Below the pieces are notes generated by a model. The model was given only the letters and a program-made list of their open reading frames with translations. It was not told the origin of the DNA and ran no database searches. Source: JBGRQA01 sp041725895 (GTDB taxonomy: Bacteria; Bacteroidota; Bacteroidia; Bacteroidales; Marinifilaceae). Taken from it: a stretch of DNA of 64,000 bases. A program made the position numbers and the translations under genes. The stretch lies in assembly GCA_041725895.1 (NCBI GenBank), contig JBGRQA010000018.1:54241-118240 (forward strand). Reading direction: 5' to 3'. Positions 38,888 through 50,000 of this stretch are shown here, in pieces (positions within the stretch are counted from its first letter, which is position 1; each line of letters starts with the position of its first letter).

Positions 38888-41089
38888 ATGACGGAGTATT
38901 CAGCTAAGAGTAAAAATTGGAAAATGAAATGGAACGCAACGCCAATTTTTACTGAGTTAAATTCTGACAAAGTAAATGATGAAGTTTTCCCCCTTGTAAA
39001 GAATTTGCATTTTAAACTAAACCCAAATCTGTTTTATTTTGGGAACTGTTTTTTAGATGCGTTTGGTTTTCATTCAGATGATTTTGATAAGTACACAGGC
39101 TTACAGGCTATCCGAAAAGGTAAAGTCATCGTAAATTCGGAATTGATGAATTTGTTGGATTGCTTTAATGGAGAAAATAATGTTAACTCAATTTACAAAT
39201 TCAGCTTGGGGAAATCCTTGGATTTAAGACTTATAAAAGGGGCAGATGATTCACAGTATTGTGCTCGAATAGATTCGTTTGCTTTTTTCTGGCGCATAGT
39301 AAAATTATTATGGTCTGAAAGTGTTCTTCTGTTGGAGGCGATGAAAGTCCGTGAAAATATAGAACCATATAGCGAATCTAGTACTGATCAATTGCTGCAA
39401 AATTCGAAGCGATTAGTTGATGAAGGAGAGGGGCTATTGGATTCAACTCCCGTTAAAATAAAGGAGGAATTTAAGGATCCCTTAATATCCTCTGTTATGG
39501 GGTCGAAGGAGTTAGATGTTTTAGGGAAGGAGAGAGTTTTACTTCTGGGTGATACTCAGGGGACAGCAAGTGTTGGTTTACTGTATTTATCGAGTTATCT
39601 TAAACGAAATGGGGTGGATGTTCGTTGTATCTTGAATAACTTTTCGAATAGTCAATCACTGCAAAAGGATCTTGAAAGAGTATTATTACAAACTCAACCT
39701 ACAATTATTGGTATAAGTTTAAAATGGTTTCTTCACATTGCAAGAGTTCTTGCAATTGCGGAGTATATTAAATCTTTTGATGACAATATTAAGGTCGTGC
39801 TGGGCGGAAATACCGCTACTTATTATTGGGATGAAATTATTCAAAATGAATTTGTCGACTACATTGTTCTTGGGGATGGAGAGGAACCATTTCTTAAATT
39901 GTGTATAGGGGAATCAAATGTGCCCAATTTGGTATATAAAAGAGGTAATGATTGCTTTTCTACAGATGTGTGTTACGTGCAGAATGAGGAGAATAGTAGC
40001 GATATATTTCTCACTGACCTCGAGGATTTATTTGTAACAAAAAAAGATCCTTTCCTTGCTGAATATTTGTATTTGCCTGTAGGGAAAGGTTGCAATATGT
40101 CTTGCTTTTATTGTGCTGGTTGTAATGAGGTACAAAAATTGACATTCAATAGAAGTAAAGCTTTTTTGAGAGATACGGATAGTATTCGTAAAGATATTTC
40201 GATACTAAAGAAATATACGAGCACCTTGATGTTTGATTTTGAGATTCCGGCTAAAGAAGATGTTGAATTTTATCAAAATATATGGCATGGGATAGATTTA
40301 TCAAAACATTTTAGCATTTTCTTTTTCTGGTCTGTTCCTTCTGAAGAGTTGATCTTGCTGATTAGTAAAACATTTAGATGTTGCCATTTGTATATTGATT
40401 TGGCAACTTTTGATGAGAAGAAACGCCTGAAATTAACACAAAATGGATGGTTGAAAGATCAGCCTAAAGATTCTGAAATATTTCAATTTTGTGATCAGTG
40501 TGAAGGATTGGATAATATTTCTTTTGGGATCTGTTCTATATGGGGAACACCCTTTTTTTCAGCCAAAGAGGTATATATTACCGAAGAGATTGTGGCAAAT
40601 CTCTATCGAAAGTATCGATCTTTTCTAGGTGTTGAATGTATGAAACTTCATGCCCAGCCTGGAGCACCCATATTAAATCAATTGGAGCAGTTTGGATTGT
40701 ATTCCGATGCCAACAATTTTCAGGAATTCTATCACTATAGTCAGTTAAATTATAAGTGTGATAAAGAGCATGTTGAAGTATATCCATACATTAAATTCTT
40801 GGATCCCAAGCTTAAGAACCAGGTTGACATTTCTTTACAAACAATTTCATATGAAATTTATAATTCATTTGAAAAGAGTAAATATTTAGAGATTGAAATT
40901 AATTTGGAAGATGACGAAATTGATTATCTCTATCGAAATGGAATAATAAAAGGACGAACAAATAATATTATGGTAAATAATAGTTCGCAAAAAACACTAA
41001 ATAATTATCCAAATTCAATGTGTGATGGGGATGATCTTTTTTACAGATTTATAAAGCGTAAGTTGGATAAAATGGAGTGTTGTTTTTGA
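38888..41089 (+). CDS. Large B12-binding radical SAM protein with unusual N-terminal region
   Basis: A 733-residue protein. Residues ~1-220 match nothing I can name; the segment around 75-110 (ELMNLLDCFNGENNVNSI) faintly resembles PqqD/RRE-like folds that bind peptides, but this is weak. From ~217 a cobalamin-binding domain follows (RVLLLGDTQGTASVGLLYLS, KVVLGGNTA), then a radical SAM core with Cys402, Cys406, Cys409 in GCNMSCFYC and an extra Cys412. The C-terminal part has several further Cys. Unlike its neighbours it ends MECCF and lacks the Phe-at-minus-3 tail. It has no counterpart in the first radical SAM/U32 pair, so it probably performs a modification specific to the A5 module or a later intermediate. 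Reaction unknown. Confidence 0.75.
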   Translation: MTEYSAKSKNWKMKWNATPIFTELNSDKVNDEVFPLVKNLHFKLNPNLFYFGNCFLDAFGFHSDDFDKYTGLQAIRKGKVIVNSELMNLLDCFNGENNVNSIYKFSLGKSLDLRLIKGADDSQYCARIDSFAFFWRIVKLLWSESVLLLEAMKVRENIEPYSESSTDQLLQNSKRLVDEGEGLLDSTPVKIKEEFKDPLISSVMGSKELDVLGKERVLLLGDTQGTASVGLLYLSSYLKRNGVDVRCILNNFSNSQSLQKDLERVLLQTQPTIIGISLKWFLHIARVLAIAEYIKSFDDNIKVVLGGNTATYYWDEIIQNEFVDYIVLGDGEEPFLKLCIGESNVPNLVYKRGNDCFSTDVCYVQNEENSSDIFLTDLEDLFVTKKDPFLAEYLYLPVGKGCNMSCFYCAGCNEVQKLTFNRSKAFLRDTDSIRKDISILKKYTSTLMFDFEIPAKEDVEFYQNIWHGIDLSKHFSIFFFWSVPSEELILLISKTFRCCHLYIDLATFDEKKRLKLTQNGWLKDQPKDSEIFQFCDQCEGLDNISFGICSIWGTPFFSAKEVYITEEIVANLYRKYRSFLGVECMKLHAQPGAPILNQLEQFGLYSDANNFQEFYHYSQLNYKCDKEHVEVYPYIKFLDPKLKNQVDISLQTISYEIYNSFEKSKYLEIEINLEDDEIDYLYRNGIIKGRTNNIMVNNSSQKTLNNYPNSMCDGDDLFYRFIKRKLDKMECCF

Positions 41090-41183
41090 ATGAAAAAAGT
41101 GCCTTCCAAGAGCTATTTATATAGCATCAAGCAATAGTAAAGTTTTGTGAAAAAATCTATGTGTCAAATTTAAAATTTTGAAA

Positions 41184-44100
41184 ATGCAATATAATTCTGA
41201 AATCGATTATTGGTTGGAGAAATTATCAAATGTTGGAGAGAAATGTAATTTCCCATATGATTACTTAAATGGAGGAGACAATTTCAATGGTCAGTCCTAC
41301 CATGTGAGTTTACCTCCTGAGTTGGCTGGTAATCTTCTGAAAATAAGTGGTGATTCCGATTTTAGATTGTTTGTTTTAATGAAGGCCGGTTTATCTCTTT
41401 TGCTTAATAAATATACAAGTAAAGGTAGGATTGTAATTGGGTGTCCTATTGTGAAGCAAGAAAATGATGATAATTTGATTAATAATTATCTTCCTGTTTC
41501 AATTGATGTCGATGAACAACAGGGATTTATCAGTTTTTTGAATTCTGTGAAGAATGAATTGGCGTCTGCTATAGATAATCAGAATTGTTCATTTGAAGCA
41601 TTGCACAATTATCTTGGATTAGAGCATCATCCCCAAAGACAGTCGTTTTTCGATATTGCAATTTTGCTTGAAGGATTTCACGAGGAAAAATGGATCTGTG
41701 ACTTAAACCTGGATCTTATTTTTAAATTCTCAAAGAATTCTAATAGCTTGAATTTAAAGGTTGATTACAACTCTGTTTTATATAAGAAAGATACGATCGC
41801 TAATATTACTTCTCATTTATTTATCCTAATGCAGGAAGCACTTGAGAATAAGAATAGCTCTGTTAGTGAGCTTGTTTGGTATAGTCCGCAAGAAAGTGAT
41901 AAAGTACTTAATCTTTTTAACCAAAATGCGAATAACTTCAACTTAAAACAGACAATTCCTGATCTTTTCAAAAACATTAGCCGTGAAAATCCAGATCGGA
42001 TAATTGCCTCGTATGGGGATGAATTCCTATCGTACCAAATGGCAGATCTTTTGTCCAGTCGTTTTGCTGCGTATCTGCAAGCAAAGGGGGCTAAAAAGGG
42101 AGACAAGGTAATTGTGAAAAAGGATTTATCTTGTGAATTTATAATCAATCTTTTGGGGGTACTGAAAACTGGAGGAGTTTATGTTCCGGTTGATAATGAT
42201 ATCCCCAACGAACGCTTGATGTCTATCGTGGATGATTGTGAGGCAAGATTCATAATTGCCCACGAATTGGATTCTGTATTGGAAGAATCTCTGAAGATGA
42301 AAGGGGTGAGGGTTTTTCAGGAAGAAAAATATATCTCTGAAAGCGCATTAAAATCTGTGGGTGTTGAACCGGAGGATACAATTTATATTGTGTATACCTC
42401 GGGATCTACAGGGAAGCCCAAAGGTGTTAAAGTGTCTCATCGTGGAATTGTAAATATGTGCTATTCCTATAAAGATATTTTTGGAACGAGGCCTGATTCC
42501 ATTGTGTCAGTAGTATCCAATCCAGCATTTGATGCTTTAGCTTTTGAGCTATGGCCCAATATTGTGAATGGATCAAAAGTCTGTATTGCGACTCCGGATT
42601 TAATTCATGATATTAATCAGCTTGTCGATTGGGTGAATGCATGCAATATAACAATTTTGTATCTTCCGACAGCTGTCGCAGAAATGGCGCTTGAGTTGGA
42701 ATTACCTATTCAGTCCGTAGAGATTATGTTGACTGCTGGCGATGTGTTAAAGGCTTATCCTTCTCAAAGCACCCCTTATAAATTATTTAATCTGTACGGA
42801 CCTACTGAGGATTCGGTTTGGACAACAGTTTACAGGGTGCCCAATGAGGGGGTAAACAATCAGTTTCCCTTAATTGGTTCACCTATTTACAATAAAAAAA
42901 TATTCATCGTAAATGATAAGCTTCAACTATTACCCTGCGGTGTGCCAGGTGAAATTTGTATTGGAGGTGCCGGAATTGCGAAGGGATATGTTGGTGATTT
43001 TAATGAGGGGAAATTTATTGAGAGTCCATTCAATGGATCTGAAACCCTCTATAAAACCGGAGATTTAGGACGTTGGCTTTCTGATGGAAATATTGAATTT
43101 TTGGGGCGAAAAGACAATCAGACGAAAGTAAGAGGGTATCGGATTGAATTGGATGAAATACGATCTGTTTTACTTCGGTATTCTAGTGTAAAGGAGGCTA
43201 TTGTCGTGGTTAGGGATATTGATTCCGAGAAATATTTATGTGCCTACTTCACAACTGTGGATGCTGTTGATGTGGAGAACCTAAAATCTTATCTGAAAAA
43301 GTTTTTACCCCATTATATGCTTCCAGACTATTTTATATGCATTGATGAGTTTGAACTTAAGAGAAATGGGAAAATTAATGAAGCTGCTTTGCCCTTACCT
43401 TCAAACAACTCTATTAATATTGTAGAACCTAAAAATGCTTGTGAACAAAAATTATTTGAAATATGGTCTGAGTTATTAGGTGCTGATAATTTTGGGATAG
43501 ATCATAACTTCTTTGAAATTGGAGGACATAGCCTAAGGGCAACAAAACTAGTTTCATTTATTGAGGATACTTTTAATGTGAAAATTAAATTCCGAAAAAT
43601 ATTTGAATATCCTTCAATTAGGGAACAGGCAACTTTAATTTCTAATATTCAAAGTAAGACACAGATTGAGCAAGAGTCAGGTTTCGATTCGTCTAAGAAT
43701 GTTGAGGATAAAGAAAAAAATAATGGAGATCAAAGTCATAGATTGCATGAAATATTAAATAATAATTTATTTCCATTGGAAAAGCAGGAATATTATCCTG
43801 TTTCTGCAGCACAGAAAAGATTGTTCATGCTTCAGCAGTTGAATATTGAGTCAACAGCATACAATGTTCCAAATTATATTCAACTGTCTCGGGATATAGA
43901 TTTGAATTCCATTATTGATGTATTAAATCGTATTGTAGAGCAGCATGAAGCTTTTCGAACCGATTTTATAGTAAAAGATGGGGTTCCCTATCAGCGAATT
44001 CATTCCAAAACTAAAGTCGAAATTGAAATGTTTAATGTTGACGAGGGGATGGAAGATGATCTAATGAAGGAGTTTTCACGACCATTTGATTTAACTAGAT

Positions 44101-46913
44101 TTCCTTTGTTTCGGATCGGTTGCTTTAAAGTAAAAAATAAGATGCCGTTTTTAATTATCGACATGCATCATATCATTTGCGATGGAATTACTCAAAATAT
44201 AGTGGAAGAGCAGATCAACGATTTGATTAACGGAAAATTGATGCACCCTATGCGGGTTCAGTATAAGGATTATAGTGCATGGCAGAATAGTTTTGAGAGT
44301 GATTCTTGTTTGATGGAGGAAGAGAAGTATTGGCTAAAGCAATTGGACGGAGAAATACCCATGCTTTCATTGCCTGCAGATTTTATTCGATCAAACAGTA
44401 AAAGTTTCGAGGGAGCCTCGGTTAGTGCAGTTTTGAGCAAGAAAGAATCCGAAGTAATTAAGTCGGTAGCAGCTCAGAATGGGTTGACTCTCTATATGTC
44501 CATTCTTTCTGTTTTTACGATTTTGTTATCAAAACTTTCAGGACAGGAGGATATAATCGTTGGAACTCCTGTGGCAGGCCGGAATCATCGTGATTTGGAA
44601 GATATTGCAGGAGTATTTATAAATACTCTTGCAATGAGAAATGAAGTAAGAGGCAATGATACGATCAAAGAATTTCTTGGAAAACTAAAAAGAACCACGC
44701 TTGATGCATTTGATAATCAAAATTATCAATTTGAGAATTTGGTTGAAAAGGTTGTTCTGGAACGTGATATGAGTCGTCATCCGATATTTGATGTGATGTT
44801 TAATATGCTTAATCATAGTGAGTTTTCGGGGGATTTTTCAGGGGAAGAAAATTTGAAATATAAGCACAAGTATAGTTTGTCTAAATTTGACATTACATTG
44901 ACTGCTACGGATTATGGGCAACAAATAATGTTAAATTTTACTTACTGTACGAAATTGTTTAAAGGTGAAAGTATAGAAAGATTTATTAGTTATTTTAAAA
45001 GGATAATACAACAAATATCATGTAATGAATTGCAAAAAATAGGAGATCTGGAAATTGTTAGTGAGGAAGAGCGGTGTAATTTTATTTGCAATTTAAATAA
45101 TACAAAAACGGAATATCCAAGAGAAAAGGCGATTCATTTATTGTTTGAGGAGGAGGTTTCCAAAAATCCTGATAGTATAGCATTGGTGTATAATGATATG
45201 CAAATTAGTTATTCTGATGTCAATAAAAAATCAAATCGAATTGCCTGTTATCTCAGATCCAAAGGGGTTGGAGAAGGTTCTGTTGTAGGTTTGTTTTTTG
45301 ATCCATCGATAGAAATGGCGATTGGGATAATCGGAGTATTAAAAGCGGGTGCCTCATTTCTACCTATTAGTCCTGAAAATCCAATTGAAAGAGTTTCTTA
45401 TATGTTGGCTGATTCCGGAAGCGAATTCGTGTTAACACATAATGCTATTGGATCGGTACACTATCCTGATGTAGATGTTATCGTTGTAGAGGATGTTATA
45501 CACAGTGGGGATGAATGTGAGTACGTGAGTAAACCTAGTTCCTATGATCCAGCTTATGTAATCTATACATCCGGGACTACAGGAACTCCCAAAGGGGTGG
45601 TTGTGTCACATAATAATGTTGTTAATTATATTCATTGGTTGACGAATAAAATATCATTGAATCAATTCGACAGGGCTGCATTAACGAGTTCTTATACTTT
45701 TGATGCTGTATACACAATACTTTTTGGGGCTTTACTTAATAGTGCGAGATTAAGTATTTTACCACGGGAGGTTTATTTGTCCTCTAATGAGTTGGTTGAG
45801 TGCGTGGATAAAGAGGGGATTACATTGTTGAAAATGACTCCAAGTCTATTTCAATTGACGCTTGATTCCGGTTTTCTTGAAAAGGGGAATTTTAGTTCTG
45901 TGAGATTTTTAATGCTTGGAGGGGAGGCCATTTCAATAGCAGACTTAGAGAGATATCATCGCATTAATGACAAGTCCATAATAATGAATCATTATGGTCC
46001 AACGGAAAGTACCATTGGTTCTATTGCAACAGTTATTGATGGCCGTAAATTGTCGGACTATATTTCTTGTCCCTATATTGGTATGCCTATCAGTAATACA
46101 GAAATATATATCCTGGATAGATACGATAAAGTTCAACCAGTCCAAGTGCCTGGGGAATTATGCATTGGAGGCGATGGTCTTTCTCTGGGGTATTTGAATA
46201 ATCCGGAATTGACCGCAGAAAAATTTATTCCCCATCCATTTGAAAAAGGCAAACGATTGTATAAAACTGGTGATTTAGCTCGCTGGCTTCCCGATGGAAA
46301 TGTCGAGTTTATAGGGCGTCTAGATCATCAGGTAAAAATTAGAGGATTTCGTATTGAGTTGGGAGAAATTGAATGCATTTTGTCAAAGCATGAGTTTGTC
46401 AAAGAATGTATTGTTTTAGCGCAGAATTTGAGAGGTGAGAAATATTTATGTGCTTATATTGTTTTAAAAGAAACAATGAATGTCGATAGTTTTAGAGGGT
46501 ACCTTGCCAAAGTATTGCCTGATTATATGATCCCTTCCTATTTTACAGAACTTGATCGTATACCTATAAATTCGAGTGGAAAACTAAATCGGAATTTATT
46601 ACCCTCTCCAGAAGTAAAAGCCGGAGATAATTATTTGCCCCCAGTTAATGAAATTGAAGAAACTTTGGTTCGCATTTGGGCCGAAGTTTTAAAAATTGAA
46701 GAGAAAGAAATAGGGGTGATGGATAATTTCTTTGGGATTGGTGGAAATTCGTTAAAAGTAATGATGGTGCTTGCTCGGGTTGTAAGGGAGTTTAATGTAA
46801 AGATTTCATTAGCACAAGTCTTTACGGATCCATATATCAGGACGATGGCATCTTACATTTCTTTGAATATGGTGGCCGATGAAGAGTTGGAATATGATGA
46901 AATGGAATTGTAA
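41184..46913 (+). CDS. NRPS, half-C-A5-T-C-A6-T
   Basis: A 1909-residue protein; ATG 41184 is preferred over a TTG 6 bases upstream. Residues ~8-240 are the second lobe of a C domain only (begins EIDYWLEKL; no HHxxxDG). Then A5 (Tyr404; code DAFYLALVWK, no confident substrate), T (GGHS, Ser783), C (HHIICDG, His995), A6 (YTSGTTG, Tyr1461; code DATKMGHIGK, close to known Asp codes with the Lys that pairs with the side-chain carboxylate) and T (GGNS, Ser1856). The half-C implies that the C domain for A5 comes in trans, most likely from the protein at 34408. The C-terminus (DEELEYDEMEL) is acidic and hydrophobic at the end, the usual partner for the TubC-type docking domain that starts the next NRPS. 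Confidence 0.93.
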   Translation: MQYNSEIDYWLEKLSNVGEKCNFPYDYLNGGDNFNGQSYHVSLPPELAGNLLKISGDSDFRLFVLMKAGLSLLLNKYTSKGRIVIGCPIVKQENDDNLINNYLPVSIDVDEQQGFISFLNSVKNELASAIDNQNCSFEALHNYLGLEHHPQRQSFFDIAILLEGFHEEKWICDLNLDLIFKFSKNSNSLNLKVDYNSVLYKKDTIANITSHLFILMQEALENKNSSVSELVWYSPQESDKVLNLFNQNANNFNLKQTIPDLFKNISRENPDRIIASYGDEFLSYQMADLLSSRFAAYLQAKGAKKGDKVIVKKDLSCEFIINLLGVLKTGGVYVPVDNDIPNERLMSIVDDCEARFIIAHELDSVLEESLKMKGVRVFQEEKYISESALKSVGVEPEDTIYIVYTSGSTGKPKGVKVSHRGIVNMCYSYKDIFGTRPDSIVSVVSNPAFDALAFELWPNIVNGSKVCIATPDLIHDINQLVDWVNACNITILYLPTAVAEMALELELPIQSVEIMLTAGDVLKAYPSQSTPYKLFNLYGPTEDSVWTTVYRVPNEGVNNQFPLIGSPIYNKKIFIVNDKLQLLPCGVPGEICIGGAGIAKGYVGDFNEGKFIESPFNGSETLYKTGDLGRWLSDGNIEFLGRKDNQTKVRGYRIELDEIRSVLLRYSSVKEAIVVVRDIDSEKYLCAYFTTVDAVDVENLKSYLKKFLPHYMLPDYFICIDEFELKRNGKINEAALPLPSNNSINIVEPKNACEQKLFEIWSELLGADNFGIDHNFFEIGGHSLRATKLVSFIEDTFNVKIKFRKIFEYPSIREQATLISNIQSKTQIEQESGFDSSKNVEDKEKNNGDQSHRLHEILNNNLFPLEKQEYYPVSAAQKRLFMLQQLNIESTAYNVPNYIQLSRDIDLNSIIDVLNRIVEQHEAFRTDFIVKDGVPYQRIHSKTKVEIEMFNVDEGMEDDLMKEFSRPFDLTRFPLFRIGCFKVKNKMPFLIIDMHHIICDGITQNIVEEQINDLINGKLMHPMRVQYKDYSAWQNSFESDSCLMEEEKYWLKQLDGEIPMLSLPADFIRSNSKSFEGASVSAVLSKKESEVIKSVAAQNGLTLYMSILSVFTILLSKLSGQEDIIVGTPVAGRNHRDLEDIAGVFINTLAMRNEVRGNDTIKEFLGKLKRTTLDAFDNQNYQFENLVEKVVLERDMSRHPIFDVMFNMLNHSEFSGDFSGEENLKYKHKYSLSKFDITLTATDYGQQIMLNFTYCTKLFKGESIERFISYFKRIIQQISCNELQKIGDLEIVSEEERCNFICNLNNTKTEYPREKAIHLLFEEEVSKNPDSIALVYNDMQISYSDVNKKSNRIACYLRSKGVGEGSVVGLFFDPSIEMAIGIIGVLKAGASFLPISPENPIERVSYMLADSGSEFVLTHNAIGSVHYPDVDVIVVEDVIHSGDECEYVSKPSSYDPAYVIYTSGTTGTPKGVVVSHNNVVNYIHWLTNKISLNQFDRAALTSSYTFDAVYTILFGALLNSARLSILPREVYLSSNELVECVDKEGITLLKMTPSLFQLTLDSGFLEKGNFSSVRFLMLGGEAISIADLERYHRINDKSIIMNHYGPTESTIGSIATVIDGRKLSDYISCPYIGMPISNTEIYILDRYDKVQPVQVPGELCIGGDGLSLGYLNNPELTAEKFIPHPFEKGKRLYKTGDLARWLPDGNVEFIGRLDHQVKIRGFRIELGEIECILSKHEFVKECIVLAQNLRGEKYLCAYIVLKETMNVDSFRGYLAKVLPDYMIPSYFTELDRIPINSSGKLNRNLLPSPEVKAGDNYLPPVNEIEETLVRIWAEVLKIEEKEIGVMDNFFGIGGNSLKVMMVLARVVREFNVKISLAQVFTDPYIRTMASYISLNMVADEELEYDEMEL

Positions 46914-47017
46914 CCAATTCAATTTAAAGCTTGTGTTAAAGGTTTCTGTATTAAACTTGATCGTTCTTATTGTTTGAACAAAAATAGGGATGGTTGTTTT
47001 TCCTAATAATGTATTGA

Positions 47018-50000
47018 ATGGAGTTACAAGAATTATTGGCGGAATTATCCAAAAATAAGGTGAAATTAGGTGTAGAGCAGGATAAGCTTAAGATTAGAAT
47101 TCCTAAAGGAATAGTTATAAATCACCTAATTGATGCAGTAAAACATAGAAGGGATGAAATTATTGCAGTGCTTAAAAATACACAATACGAAAAAGAATTC
47201 CTTATTGAAGCAATAGAACATCGTGACTATTATAATCTGTCTTCTGCTCAAAAAAGATTGTATCTTCTTCAACAGCTAAATCCGGAAGCTATAACTTACA
47301 ATATGCCTTATGTTATTCCTTTGAGGAAGGAAGTAAGAAAAGAGAGCATACAGAAAATTGTAGATCAGCTTTTGGCGCGTCATGAAAGTCTTCGTACCAG
47401 CTTCGAATTGCTGGGAGAGAATCCAGTTCAGCGCATTCATGATCGAGTGGATTGTAAGTTAGAGAGCTATTGCATTGAACAATCGGCGGAGCAACGTTTG
47501 CGGCAAGAATTTGTCCGACCTTTTGATCTGGCTCATGCACCGCTTTTGCGTGCGGCGTTGGTGGAGATTCGGGGTAAGGGGCAGCTGTTAGTGATAGATA
47601 TGCATCATATTGTGAGTGATGGAGTATCTTCCAATATTTTAGAACATGAATTCCGGACACTGTATCTTGGTTCTACTTTGCCTCCTCTTAAACTTAATTA
47701 TAAAGATTATTCCGAGTGGCAGCAAACAGTGCAAAGACAGAAAAGGATTAAAGCCCAGGAAACTTACTGGTTGAAGCGATTTGCAGGGGAACTTCCGGTG
47801 CTGAATCTTGCAGCGGACTATGTTCGTCCTGTGATGCAGAGTCACGAGGGAAGCACAGTGAGTTTTGTACTAAATGAAACGGAAACGGAGAGTCTAAAAC
47901 GATTGGCACGAGAGCAGGACCTGACACTCTACATGTCTCTTTTTTCGGCTTTTTGTATTCTGCTGTCCCGTTTGAGTGGTCAGGAAAGTATTGTTGTTGG
48001 GACGCCAGTGGCCGGTCGAAGTCACACCGATGTGGAAGGGATCGTTGGGATGTTTGTCAATACTTTGGCCATTCGGAATGAGGTGAAAGGAAGGGATACG
48101 TTACGGACGTTTTTGGCAACTCTTTGGACCAATACGCTAGAGGCATACCAGCATCAGGATTATCCATTTGAAGATTTGGTAGAGCAGTTAGGAGTGGAGA
48201 GGGACACAAGTCGCAACCCCGTATTTGATGTTCTGTTTAACTTGTTGGATCAATCGGATCGTGTAAGAGATCTATCTGTTTTTGACCAATCAGAAGGGGT
48301 GCACAGTCCCGGAATTTCCAAATTTGATTTGACTTTAACAGCAGTGGATTGCGGCCCAAAATTGTTGCTAAGTGTAGAGTATTGCACGAAATTGTTTCAG
48401 CCAGCAACTATTGATCGGTATATTCAATATTTTCGGCAGATTGTCCATTGTATGGAAAATCATATTGACCAGAAAATATCAGATATTGAACTTTTGGGAA
48501 AGGAAGAGAAGTATCAATTATTGTATGGGTTTAACAACACCCAAACAGACTTTCCACAGGAAAAAACGATTCAACAACTTTTCGAGGAGAAAGTCGAGCA
48601 ACATCCTGATGAGATTGCACTTGTTTCTGGGGAGATTCGAATAACTTATTACGAATTAAACGGGCTTTCTAATCAAATGGCTTATCGGCTGATTGATCGA
48701 GGTGTTTGCCTCGAGAGTATTGTTGCCCTTCGCATTGATCGGTCGGTTGAAATGCTGGTTGGGATCCTTGGCATCCTGAAGGCCGGTGGGGCTTACCTAC
48801 CTATTAGCATTGACTATCCAGAAGATCGAATCAGTTATATCCTTAAAGATAGTAGAGCTAAAGTTTTATTGCAGGCACATGGTGAATTCAAGAGTAGTGT
48901 TAGTATTCCTGTATTGACCGTTGATTTGGATCAATTGTCGGTTCAGGGAGCATTGGATTTGAAAAATAGGACAGATAGTAGGAATTTATCCTATGTAATT
49001 TATACTTCTGGTTCTACGGGAGTCCCCAAGGGTGTGATGATTGAGCATTGTTCTGTAATCAATCGATTGAAGTGGATGCAAAGATATTATCCAATCAAAT
49101 CGGGTGATGTTTTATTGCAAAAGACTCCATACACTTTTGATGTGTCGGTTTGGGAGCTATTTTGGTGGGCTTTTGAGGGAGGTACATTGTCTTTGCTGGA
49201 GCCGGGAGGAGAGAAAGATCCTTTCCAAATCGTTGAAAATATATTCGAGCATAGGGTTAGCGTTCTTCATTTTGTTCCCTCCATGTTTGAGGTGTTTCTT
49301 TCTTTTCTAGAACAGAATCGGGATTTCATTCCACGATTAAAGAGCTTACGTTATGTGTTTTGTAGCGGAGAGGAGTTAAAAGTGTTTCATGTCATAAAAT
49401 TTCATGAGCTATTAGGTAAGGCATGCGGATGTGAATTGGTTAACTTATATGGTCCAACCGAGGCGACTGTAGATGTAACCTACTTTAATTGTGGGGATCA
49501 GGATTCTTATCAAAATATTCCGATTGGGAGGCCAATTTCCAATACTCAAGCTTATGTTTTGGACGCAAAGAGTCTTCGTCTTCAACCGATTGGTGTAGTT
49601 GGAGAACTTTGTCTTTCCGGAGTGGGCTTGGCTCGCGGATATATGGGGCGTGACGAGTTGACATTGGAGAAATTTATTTCACATCCTTTCAGAAAAGGAG
49701 AAAAATTATATCGTACAGGGGATTTAGCTCGATGGTTGCCAGATGGGAATATCGAATTTCTGGGGCGGATTGATCACCAGGTCAAGATTCGTGGATTTCG
49801 AATCGAACTGGGGGAGATTGAAAATATATTGTTGCAACATGAAAATATCAAGGAGTGTGTTGTTGTTAAAAGGGTAAAAAATGGGGAAAATTATTTGTGT
49901 GCTTACGTGGTGTTGGCTAAAATCTTACAGGGAGAAGAGATGCGCGGTTATCTCTCTGGATTGTTGCCGGATTATATGGTTCCTGCACATTTTGTTGTCT

